Assembly: GCA_003563255.1 (NCBI GenBank) | Contig: PWSL01000223.1 | Coordinates: forward strand, 1 to 5,859 | Source: Desulfonatronospira sp. | GTDB lineage: Bacteria; Desulfobacterota; Desulfovibrionia; Desulfovibrionales; Desulfonatronovibrionaceae | Direction of reading: 5' to 3' | Length of the DNA: 5,859 nucleotides | Shown: positions 1 to 5,185 of the stretch, piece after piece | Position numbering within the stretch: the first letter of the stretch is position 1 | Layout: every line of letters starts with the position of its first letter | Position numbers and translations under genes: made by a program | The notes under the pieces: model-generated | What the model was told of the DNA's origin: nothing | Database searches by the model: none | The model's input: the letters and a program-made list of their open reading frames with translations, nothing else

Positions 1-104
1 CCCGTGAAACAAATCCGAAGGATTTCCTGCATAGCAGGGTTTAACCGGGGCCTGCCCGGTTAAACAACGCTGAAAGCGTTCCAGCTTTGCTGGGTTTTAC
101 TGGG
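1..104. repeat. End-to-end hairpin array, about 55-nt structured unit, cut by the window edge
   Basis: Five perfect hairpins follow one another with no spacer: 11-25 (6-bp stem, GAA loop), 26-38 (5 bp, ATA loop), 39-65 (11 bp, loop GCCTG), 66-80 (6 bp, GAA loop) and 81-93 (5 bp, TTT loop). The pairs 11-38 and 66-93 are each exactly 28 nt and share the same architecture with different bases, so they look like two copies of a unit. The flanks 1-10 and 94-104 resemble the right and left arms of the 11-bp hairpin, which suggests that a 55-nt unit repeats and continues left of the window. These two flanks can also pair with each other (one T bulge and one G-T wobble), which would close the whole stretch into a six-way junction. 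No protein is evident. It could be a structured RNA, a single-stranded DNA structure or a dispersed palindromic element. The structure is read directly from the sequence; its role is unknown. Confidence 0.8.
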
Positions 105-279
105 TCACAAAAAACAAGAAAGCTTGAGACAAATGCGGGGATGGTCGCTGGGCATTGAGACTGTCCCTCGCTGAGCGCAAATTCCCGGTACATATTTTGC
201 CCCTGAGTAAGGACCAATTGCGGCACATCGAAATGTGAGTTGCGGGGACTGTCCCAGTTAAGGTTCACTGGTTACCTCT

Positions 280-305
280 CGTTCCCAGGCTCCAGCCTGG
301 GTACG
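280..305. repeat. GC-rich palindrome (CCCAGGCT/AGCCTGGG)
   Basis: An 8-bp perfect stem (284-291 with 294-301) is extended outward by CGT/ACG pairs across one T-T mismatch, giving a near-perfect 26-bp dyad. There is no T-run after it, so it is not an obvious terminator. Similar palindromes are widespread in intergenic DNA of many proteobacteria, so a REP-like element is the likeliest reading. Confidence 0.6.
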
Positions 306-315
306 CTTAGTTCTT

Positions 316-329
316 GCGGCTCAAGCCGC
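316..329. repeat. Short GC hairpin (GCGGCT/AGCCGC)
   Basis: This is a perfect 6-bp stem with a two-base spacer. It is followed directly by TTCTT-TAT-AAGAA (330-342), a second small perfect hairpin, so two hairpins again abut without a linker, as in the array at 11-93. Its function is unknown. Confidence 0.5.
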
Positions 330-364
330 TTCTTTATAAGAAAACATTTTGCTTTTATGTCTGT

Positions 365-441
365 GGGGACAGGCACCTCGGCACTTATTTTTTTGAGCAA
401 GAAACAAATTGGAAAAATTAGTGCCGGGAGAGTTAGTCCCC
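365..441. repeat. Long imperfect inverted repeat ending in GGGGAC/GTCCCC
   Basis: The outer arms are GGGGAC (365-370) and GTCCCC (436-441). The inner arms are 14 nt, 379-392 and 413-426, complementary at 13 positions, around a loop of 20 nt. The right end runs into the first bases of repeat A. The outline (a dyad-bounded AT-rich stretch with GGGGACAGGCAC-like ends) resembles small non-autonomous palindromic elements. That comparison is from general knowledge and was not tested. Copy 2 of repeat A (from 3837) is not preceded by an equivalent long stem. Confidence 0.55.
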
Positions 442-662
442 CTCCGGGCTGTCTGCCTCCGGCCCATAGATCATGCGCCCCGGTGGGATTAATCCTTAAA
501 AAGTGAGTGCCGGATTGAAGACCTTTTGGCCCGCCTTCCGAACGGAATATTATGGTTGCGAAAGAATTACAATCGTGCATCAACTCGTTGATTAAAGCAA
601 GAATAATGACGTTTTAAAAAAATCGCAATTCTTATCTCTGATTCATGCTCAGGCAGGATTAA
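436..662. repeat. Repeat A, copy 1 (non-coding, 227 bp)
   Basis: This block recurs at 3837-4062 with five substitutions and one single-base indel, about 97 percent identity. It starts with an imperfect palindrome (CTCCGGGCTG on the left, CGCCCCGGTGGG on the right) and ends in an AT-rich part rich in A and T runs. It does not code: the single-base indel near 497 shifts every frame that crosses it, and the minus-strand frame that starts with the same 28 residues in both copies diverges completely after it. Its identity is clearly higher than that of the leader DNA further downstream in the duplicated module. It could be a dispersed element, a structured RNA or a regulatory region, and the sequence does not decide between these. 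Confidence 0.85.
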
Positions 663-848
663 AATATTTTACAGTTGATGATATAGTTATCAGCATATTA
701 TGGAGAAACCCATGGCCCTCCCTGCCTCAGTGATTGACCTCTATGAAAGGGGAGCATTACGAGTTTTTTGAAATCAAAATATGAATAGTGTGTGTTAAGG
801 CTATCTTTGTGTAAAAAGCTATAAACTACGGCATGGCACGGCTTCCTG

Positions 849-873
849 CCCGGAGGCTTACAGCCCGGAGGGG
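849..873 (-). repeat. Inverted fragment of repeat A's left end
   Basis: Read on the minus strand, these 25 bases match the first part of repeat A (the CCCCTCCGGGCTGTA stretch) with about two mismatches. They also contain CCCGGAGG twice in direct order (849-856 and 864-871). This shows that the left-end palindrome of repeat A occurs on its own, which supports its being a dispersed element. Confidence 0.65.
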
Positions 874-894
874 TCTGTCCCTGGCTTCGCTTTA

Positions 895-913
895 TCCCGG
901 TTCAAGCCCGGGA
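895..913. repeat. Hairpin TCCCGG/CCGGGA
   Basis: A 6-bp perfect stem with a 7-nt loop lies directly left of element B copy 1. It occupies the place where copy 2 of that element has its ATTCCGGC/GCCGGAAT hairpin, so the left end of copy 1 has been replaced or rearranged. Confidence 0.5.
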
Positions 914-916
914 CAA

Positions 917-1007
917 GCTTCGCCGGAATGACGGAAAGGGGCTGTTGTCCGATTTAACCGTTACCCCGGTCCCGGATCGAGTCCGGGATGACGAATCCGG
1001 GGCCCAG
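917..1007. repeat. Element B, copy 1
   Basis: This matches 4979-5070 over about 91 bases, with near-perfect agreement around the hairpin TCCCGGA/TCCGGGA (970-976 with 982-988, loop TCGAG) and more change in the middle. Phrases such as CGCCGGAATGACG and GTCCGGGATGACG are typical of short palindromic intergenic repeats found in many bacteria (known generally, not searched here). It lies inside the extra segment of module copy 1. Confidence 0.75.
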
Positions 1008-1047
1008 ATATTCTCCTTCGATTTTGCTGAACAGTTACAAAATTTGA

Positions 1048-1249
1048 ACCGCAAAGCTCCACTCAAATTCCCTTGCCAAATCCGAGCACCTGCCTTAATC
1101 TTGATCCAGATACGATCCTGTATCCGGTTTTCATCCTGTGTTGCAGCATGCCCGGATGGGCCTGAAGGATGAATCATACCAGAACTTATACACCATAAAA
1201 TCCAGGTAACACCCAATGATCTGAGTGCAAACAGCACTTGGGAGGATTT
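1048..1249 (+). promoter_or_regulatory. Leader of coiled-coil gene 1, duplicated before gene 2
   Basis: About 200 bp upstream of the gene align with 4063-4266, but with far more differences than repeat A shows. Conserved islands are TTTTCATCCTGTGTTGCAGC, the small hairpin GCCC-GGAT-GGGC (1150-1161), ACCAGAACTTATACACC (1177 onward) and the ribosome binding site. Preservation of these islands within otherwise drifting DNA suggests that they carry transcription or translation signals. I could not place a convincing -35/-10 pair. Confidence 0.5.
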
Positions 1250-1837
1250 ATGAGCGAAGTTTCCAGCCAAAACCCAGACCCAAAAGATTTTGTGATTAAC
1301 GAAAAAACCATTGAAGCCCTGATTATTCGCCTGATACCTACGTCTCAATATTTTGAGGCCAGGTTTGACGGACTTGAAGAGAAATTTGACTATAAGTTTG
1401 AGGTTTTAGCTGATAAGTTTGATTCTCTTGCCAAGTCTCATGAAGAATTAAAGGCTGACATGGACAAGCGCTTTGATACTATGCAGACCGAGATGGACAA
1501 GCGCTTTGATACTATGCAGTCAAACATGGAAAAGCGTTTTGAACAGACAGACAAACGCATCAATGCCATGCAGACCGAGATGGACAAGCGTTTTGATGCC
1601 ATGAAGGCAGATATGGATAAACGTTTTGAGCAGGTGGACAAACGTTTTGAACAGGTGGACAAACGCTTTGAACAGATTGATGCAAAATTTGACAAACTCA
1701 TTGAAAGGATTGACGTTAGAATTGATCAGGGATTGCGGGAATACCGCAGTCACTCATTCCGCCTGTTCAGCTTTGCCATGACCTTTTCAGCTATCTCCAT
1801 GATCGGTATGCTGGGCAGAATTTTCAATGTTTTTTAA
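1250..1837 (+). CDS. Coiled-coil repeat protein with C-terminal membrane anchor, copy 1
   Basis: A 195-residue protein of unknown function. I chose ATG 1250 because GGAGGA (1241-1246) precedes it at normal spacing and the paralogue at 4267 has the same start; a TTG at 1238 in frame is less likely. Residues 18-66 are amphipathic helix. Residues 71-142 are tandem charged repeats: four of 11 residues (type MDKRFDTMQTE) and four of 7 (type VDKRFEQ), a classic mixed hendecad/heptad coiled coil. Residues about 171-189 form one hydrophobic segment, followed by GRIFNVF at the end. The protein is probably an oligomeric rod anchored by its tail in the inner membrane, with the rod in the cytoplasm since no signal peptide is seen. 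The layout recalls DUF1640-like proteins and Borrelia Bdr proteins, but this is a likeness of shape and not a tested homology. It stands upstream of the ATPase-nuclease gene, 282 bp away with a strong hairpin between. Confidence 0.9.
   Translation: MSEVSSQNPDPKDFVINEKTIEALIIRLIPTSQYFEARFDGLEEKFDYKFEVLADKFDSLAKSHEELKADMDKRFDTMQTEMDKRFDTMQSNMEKRFEQTDKRINAMQTEMDKRFDAMKADMDKRFEQVDKRFEQVDKRFEQIDAKFDKLIERIDVRIDQGLREYRSHSFRLFSFAMTFSAISMIGMLGRIFNVF
1460..1675 (+). repeat. 33/21-bp in-frame repeats coding the coiled coil, copy 1
   Basis: These are tandem in-frame units of 33 bp (11 residues) and 21 bp (7 residues) encoding residues 71-142, in the order 11, 11, 7, 11, 11, 7, 7, 7. The units have diverged from one another more than those of the paralogue, which points to an older or less recently homogenised array. 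Confidence 0.8.
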
Positions 1838-1896
1838 CATGAATTGTCCACAGGGGACAGGCAAAGTATGTATTCAGGATGAACCACGTCTAGAAA

Positions 1897-1941
1897 AATC
1901 ATCTTTACATTTCGCGTCAAGCGCGAAGTGTAAAGATGATT
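1897..1941. repeat. Strong 20-bp hairpin between coiled-coil gene 1 and the ATPase gene
   Basis: The left arm 1897-1916 pairs with 1922-1941 over 20 bp, with only one G-T pair (1910 with 1928), around a 5-nt loop TCAAG. It begins 60 bp after the stop of coiled-coil gene 1 and ends about 180 bp before the ATPase start. No T-run follows, so a simple intrinsic terminator is not proven. It could be a factor-independent pause or processing site, a REP-type element or a protein-binding dyad. The second coiled-coil gene has no such hairpin after it. Confidence 0.8.
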
Positions 1942-2016
1942 AGAGCATTGTTGCAAGCCAGAGATCAGTAAAAATCTTATCCTGCCCAGCCCAGCAATGA
2001 TGACTGTATTTGCTGG

Positions 2017-2029
2017 CACTTGCCAAGTG
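2017..2029. promoter_or_regulatory. Small dyad (CACTTG-C-CAAGTG) upstream of the ATPase gene
   Basis: A perfect 6-bp inverted repeat with one central base lies about 90 bp before the ATPase start. Its size and position would suit an operator for a dimeric regulator, but no promoter was recognised nearby and short dyads arise by chance. Confidence 0.25.
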
Positions 2030-2119
2030 AACCGGGATGTTCTAAATGTTTACTGGAAATGAAATGAAAAGAAATGGAAGCAAGCTCCCGGCATAAAAAG
2101 AGATATTTTGGAGATATCC

Positions 2120-3706
2120 ATGCGTGAATTCTACTCTTATGGTCCAGTCAACTGCCGCCGCCATTTTTGCGTACCTCGCCGCGAACTGGTGGAAAGCTGT
2201 CTGGATTATATTGTCGGCGATGTCCAGGACGGTGGTCATTATTTCACCATCTGGTCCCCTCGGCAAACAGGCAAGACCTGGTTGATGCATGAAGTACGCC
2301 GCGAGATTGAAAAACGATACAGCCATCGCTTCATCGTGGCGACCATGTCCATGCAGGGGGTGATCATGCAGCCGGAAGACGGGTTGGATGTGTTCCTCTC
2401 CCGCCTGCCGCAATTATTCCGGGAGACATTCCATGTGGACATTCCGACGCCGGGGGATATTTCCGAGTTCAAAAACTATTTTTTCAATCAAAATCAATTA
2501 TTTGAGCTTCCATTGTTATTGTTTATCGATGAGTTCGACAGCCTGCCTCCACGGATTATCGACACACTGGTGACCCTGTTCCGGGACATGTATCTGAAGC
2601 GGGACAGTTTTTTGCTCCACGGACTTGCCCTGATCGGAGTGAGGGCTGTGCTGGGTGCAGACAGCGAACGGGGCTCGCCGTTCAATGTTCAGCGTTCATT
2701 GCAAGTGCCAAATTTCTCAGCTGATGAGGTTGAAGAGCTGTTCAGACAATACCAGGATGAATCCGGACAGAAGGTGGAGCAGGAAGTAGTAACGGCAGTC
2801 CATAATGCAACTCGGGGGCAGCCCGGTCTGGTTGGCTGGTTCGGGGAGTTATTGACCAGAAAATACAATCCAGGGATGGACCAGAGCATTGACAAAACAA
2901 CCTGGCGGGAGGTCTACCGCGCAGCCTTGCACAGAGAATGGAATAACACCGTACTCAATTTGCTAAAAAAAGCACAAGGGCCGTATATTGATAGAGTTGT
3001 AGAGCTATTTTCCCGTCCGGATATGCCTTTCAGCATCCGGGCCGACTGGTGTTCTTATCTGTACCTCAACGGGATTATCGACAACTATGAAGTCACGGAC
3101 TCCAATGGCGATAAGATTGACGTCTGCTGTTTTTCCTCGCCCTATGTGCAGTCCTGCCTGTTTCACGCCCTGACCATAGACCTCATGGGCGAAAGTACAC
3201 CCATACTGGCTCTGGAACCCCTGGATGAACTGGAAGACGTGTTTGGCGGTTCGGAACTGGACTTGCCGGCTTTGCTGGAACGTTACAAGGGCTATCTGCG
3301 ACGTCTTGCAGCCAGGGGTCTGAATCCCTGGCAGGAACAGCCTAAGCGCAGTGATATGAATTATACAGAGGCAGTGGGGCATTTTCATCTGTATTTCTGG
3401 CTGCGCAATGCTGTGGAAGACTATTGCACCATCAGTCCTGAATTCCCAACTGGAAACGGCAGGGTTGATCTTCATCTGAAGTGCGACATGGGAGAAGGAA
3501 TCATCGAAGTGAAAAGTCATACCAACCAGGCCAGACTGCGACAATCAATTCAACAAGCCGCTCATTACGCCTCCAGGCTGGGGCTGAATGCCATCACTGT
3601 GGCTCTGTTCGTGCCGGTGGATGATGAAAATGTGCTGGCCAGATTGTCTGGTGAGCATGATGTGGATGGAGTACATGTGGTGGTGACGGCTATTGGGTGG
3701 ACATAA
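2120..3706 (+). CDS. P-loop ATPase with C-terminal PD-(D/E)XK nuclease-like domain
   Basis: A 528-residue protein. ATG 2120 is preferred over the in-frame TTG 2108 because GGAG (2110-2113) lies six bases ahead of it. The N-terminal half is an AAA/STAND-like ATPase. The P-loop SPRQTGKT (residues 46-53) has S where the classical first glycine stands. Walker B is LLLFIDEFD (132-140, acidic pair D137 E138), a sensor-like strand is LHGLALIGVR (166-175), and TRGQPGLV (231-238) is a motif common in AAA_35/ATPase_2-type families. A helical middle leads to the C-terminal domain (about 415-528), which has the PD-(D/E)XK pattern: E417 on the first helix, D450 in GRVDL, E463-V-K465, then a QQAAHYA helix (478-484). 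Such proteins are known as large paralogous families, and most have no assigned substrate. The expected activity is ATP-driven DNA binding or cleavage in the cytoplasm. The gene stands alone, bracketed by the duplicated coiled-coil modules, with no methylase or other restriction partner in view. The architecture is well supported; a role in defence is inference. Confidence 0.9.
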   Translation: MREFYSYGPVNCRRHFCVPRRELVESCLDYIVGDVQDGGHYFTIWSPRQTGKTWLMHEVRREIEKRYSHRFIVATMSMQGVIMQPEDGLDVFLSRLPQLFRETFHVDIPTPGDISEFKNYFFNQNQLFELPLLLFIDEFDSLPPRIIDTLVTLFRDMYLKRDSFLLHGLALIGVRAVLGADSERGSPFNVQRSLQVPNFSADEVEELFRQYQDESGQKVEQEVVTAVHNATRGQPGLVGWFGELLTRKYNPGMDQSIDKTTWREVYRAALHREWNNTVLNLLKKAQGPYIDRVVELFSRPDMPFSIRADWCSYLYLNGIIDNYEVTDSNGDKIDVCCFSSPYVQSCLFHALTIDLMGESTPILALEPLDELEDVFGGSELDLPALLERYKGYLRRLAARGLNPWQEQPKRSDMNYTEAVGHFHLYFWLRNAVEDYCTISPEFPTGNGRVDLHLKCDMGEGIIEVKSHTNQARLRQSIQQAAHYASRLGLNAITVALFVPVDDENVLARLSGEHDVDGVHVVVTAIGWT

Positions 3707-3836
3707 AAAATACAAAGCCGTAAATGCCAGTCCATCCTGTCTTCCTTGGCGACCTTTGCCAGTCCTGTTAAATTCACAAAGTAAGGGCAGAGCCATTTGA
3801 CTGGGGCGCCTTTGCGTGGGAATATGTTTTTTGGTT
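3707..3836. other. Spacer between the ATPase gene and repeat A copy 2
   Basis: The 130 bp after the ATPase stop hold no gene and no clear terminator hairpin. The segment does not match the DNA left of repeat A copy 1, so the duplication has its left limit at about 3837. Confidence 0.5.
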
Positions 3837-4062
3837 GTCCCCCTCCGGGCTGTATGCCTCCGGCCCATAGATCATACGCCCCGGTGGGATTAATCCTAAA
3901 AAGTGAGTGCCGGATTGAAGACCTTTTGGCCCGCCTTCCGAGCGGAATATTATGGTTGCGAAAGAATTACAATCGTGCATCAACTCGCTGATTAAAGCAA
4001 GAATAATGACGTTTTAAAAAAATCGCAATTCTTATCTCTGATTCATGCTCAGCCAGGATTAA
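3837..4062. repeat. Repeat A, copy 2 (non-coding, 226 bp)
   Basis: This is the partner of 436-662. In this copy the left-end palindrome pairs better: CCGGGCTGTATG against CATACGCCCCGG, with one mismatch and one wobble, while copy 1 carries changes in both arms (A to C on the left, A to G on the right) that weaken the stem. Here the block runs straight into the leader of coiled-coil gene 2 with no extra segment. On the minus strand a frame of 69 codons crosses it but is not kept in copy 1, so it is not counted as a gene. Confidence 0.85.
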
Positions 4063-4266
4063 GCCGCCGAGGTCCACTCAAATCCTCTTGCCAAATCAGG
4101 CCACCTGCCTTAATCTTGATTAAGAAGCAACCCTGCACATAGTTTTCATCCTGTGTTGCAGCATGCCCGGATGGGCTTGAAGGATAAATAATACCAGAAC
4201 TTATACACCCCATAAAGTCCCGGTAATACTCAATGATCTGGGTGCAGACAGCACCTTGGAGGATTT
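4063..4266 (+). promoter_or_regulatory. Leader of coiled-coil gene 2
   Basis: This is the counterpart of 1048-1249. It keeps the TTTTCATCCTGTGTTGCAGC island, the GCCC-GGAT-GGGC hairpin, ACCAGAACTTATACACC and the ribosome binding site GGAGGA (4258-4263), while the DNA between them has changed noticeably. No promoter boxes were identified with confidence. Confidence 0.5.
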
Positions 4267-4866
4267 ATGAGCGAAGTTTCCAGCCAAAACCAAGACCCAA
4301 AAGATTATGTGATTAGCGAAAAAACCATTGAGGCCCTTATCGTTCGCCTGATCCCTACATCTCAATATTTTGAGGCCAGGTTTGACGGACTTGAGGAGAA
4401 ATTTGATTATAAGTTTGAGGTTTTAACTGATAAGTTTGATTCTCTTTCCAAGTCTCATAAAGAATTAAGGGCAGACATGGACAAGCGTTTTGACGCCATG
4501 CAGGCAGACATGGACAAGCGCTTTGACGCCATGCAGGCAGACATGGACAAGCGCTTTGACGACATGCAGGCAGACATGGACAAGCGCTTTGACGCCATGC
4601 AGGCAGACATGGACAAGCGCTTTGAGCAGGTGGATAAGCGTTTTGAGCAAGTGGATAAGCGTTTTGACAGCATGCAGGCCAAGATGGACAAGCGCTTTGA
4701 ACAGATGGATGCCAAGATGGACAAGATCATTGAAAGGATTGACATCAGGATTGATCAGGGATTGCGGGAAAACCGCAGCCACTCATTCCGCCTGTTCAGC
4801 TTTGCAATGACCTTTTCAGCTATTTCCATGATCGGAATGTTAGGCAGGATTTTCAATGTTTTTTAA
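4267..4866 (+). CDS. Coiled-coil repeat protein with C-terminal membrane anchor, copy 2
   Basis: A 199-residue paralogue of the 1250-1837 product, of unknown function. ATG 4267 follows GGAGGA at the same spacing as in copy 1. Residues 71-146 hold five 11-residue and three 7-residue repeats (order 11, 11, 11, 11, 7, 7, 11, 7), against four and four in copy 1; this one exchange explains the four extra residues. Substitutions in the N-terminal part are mostly conservative (for example F14Y, I26V, K68R). The last 30 residues, including the membrane segment (about 175-193), are identical to copy 1 although the DNA differs at seven silent positions, a sign of selection on the protein. The likely role is a membrane-tethered coiled-coil rod that could pair with its paralogue. 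It lies downstream of the ATPase-nuclease gene, 560 bp from it, and is convergent with the pentapeptide gene. Confidence 0.9.
   Translation: MSEVSSQNQDPKDYVISEKTIEALIVRLIPTSQYFEARFDGLEEKFDYKFEVLTDKFDSLSKSHKELRADMDKRFDAMQADMDKRFDAMQADMDKRFDDMQADMDKRFDAMQADMDKRFEQVDKRFEQVDKRFDSMQAKMDKRFEQMDAKMDKIIERIDIRIDQGLRENRSHSFRLFSFAMTFSAISMIGMLGRIFNVF
4477..4608 (+). repeat. Four tandem 33-bp units in coiled-coil gene 2
   Basis: Four consecutive 33-bp units encode MDKRFDAMQAD (the third has D for A). They are nearly identical at the DNA level, which implies recent expansion or homogenisation by slippage or recombination. Units of 21 and 33 bp continue to about 4704. Arrays of this kind can change copy number between strains without breaking the frame. 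Confidence 0.9.
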
Positions 4867-4968
4867 GATGAATTATCTGCATTCGCCAAAAAGCATATTT
4901 TGTCCCGCCACTGTCTTCATTCTTTTTGTATCTATTCACCACATTTGCTATAAAACTATTATAATACC

Positions 4969-5070
4969 CTGGATTCCGGCTTTCGCCGGAATGACGAAAA
5001 AGGGCTACTATTTGCTCTAACCGTCACCCCGGTCCCGGATCGAGTCCGGGATGACGGATCCGGGGTCCAG
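4969..5070. repeat. Element B, copy 2, with two hairpins and inverted ends
   Basis: This 102-bp element runs from CTGGATTCCGG to CCGGGGTCCAG, which are imperfect inverted ends. Inside are the perfect 8-bp hairpin ATTCCGGC-TTTC-GCCGGAAT (4973-4992) and the 7-bp hairpin TCCCGGA/TCCGGGA (5033-5051). Seven T's follow at 5071-5077, but 19 bases separate them from the last stem, so terminator function for the convergent genes on either side is possible and unproven. The partner copy is 917-1007. The paired-palindrome layout is typical of dispersed intergenic elements. Confidence 0.75.
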
Positions 5071-5143
5071 TTTTTTTGAAGTTACTTAGAAGCGTTTGAA
5101 CTTTTTGACGTGACGCAGCAATTGGGAGATTTTTAATGGCCTG

Positions 5144-5185
5144 TTAAGTTGTACACTTTGTGCGTGGCTGGAAGTGTACAGGTTA
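5144..5185. repeat. 42-bp palindromic element, copy 1, at the pentapeptide gene's 3' end
   Basis: TGTACACTT (5150-5158) and AAGTGTACA (5172-5180) are perfect 9-bp inverted arms around a 13-nt loop. The same 42 bases recur at 5765-5806 with two differences. The element overlaps the stop codon of the pentapeptide gene (5183-5185), so it would sit at the end of that transcript, but no U-run follows on either strand. Confidence 0.85.

Larger units (their letters stand above)
105..435. other. Non-coding stretch with scattered hairpins, no convincing gene
   Basis: I see no credible gene here: the open frames on both strands lack a ribosome binding site and run through the palindromes. The stretch holds a CACAT/ATGTG hairpin with a CGAA loop (224-237), the short palindrome GGGACTGTCCC (245-255), two GC-rich hairpins (280-305 and 316-329), a small TTCTT/AAGAA hairpin (330-342) and the left arm of a long inverted repeat (365-441). 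The string GACTGTCCC occurs twice (159-167 and 247-255). Motifs such as GGGGACAGGCAC are, from general knowledge, often seen near REP-type and transposase-associated repeats. No transposase lies in this window. Confidence 0.6.
663..1047. other. Extra segment present only in module copy 1, built partly of other repeats
   Basis: In the second module, repeat A passes directly (around 4062) into the leader of the coiled-coil gene. Here about 385 bp intervene. The segment contains an AT-rich part (663-840), an inverted scrap of repeat A (849-873), a hairpin (895-913) and a copy of the 4969-5070 element (917-1007). A 23-codon frame (700-771) has no ribosome binding site and is probably chance. Either copy 1 gained this DNA or copy 2 lost it. 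No target-site duplication is obvious to the eye. Confidence 0.7.

Noticed and set aside
1..104. CRISPR array
   Set aside because: The units are not identical repeats with unique spacers. They are palindromes with changing sequence and no spacer, and no cas gene is present.
41..268. 75-codon minus-strand frame
   Set aside because: It lacks a ribosome binding site, runs through the hairpin array, and has no recognisable domain.
272..583. 103-codon minus-strand frame sharing 28 residues with a frame at 3774-3983
   Set aside because: The shared part lies in repeat A. A single-base indel shifts the frame between the copies and the rest is unrelated, so DNA and not protein is conserved.
700..771. 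23-codon plus-strand frame in the extra segment
   Set aside because: There is no ribosome binding site and no counterpart in copy 2, and a frame this short is expected by chance.
902..1348. 148-codon minus-strand frame
   Set aside because: It is antisense to the leader and start of coiled-coil gene 1 and crosses element B; its composition is not protein-like.
4455..4782. Repetitive antisense frames opposite the coiled-coil gene
   Set aside because: They arise because the 33-bp repeat is open in several frames; only the plus-strand frame has a ribosome site and a coherent coiled coil.
4960..4965. TATAAT as a promoter -10 box
   Set aside because: No -35-like hexamer stands 16-18 bp upstream and no gene follows on the plus strand.
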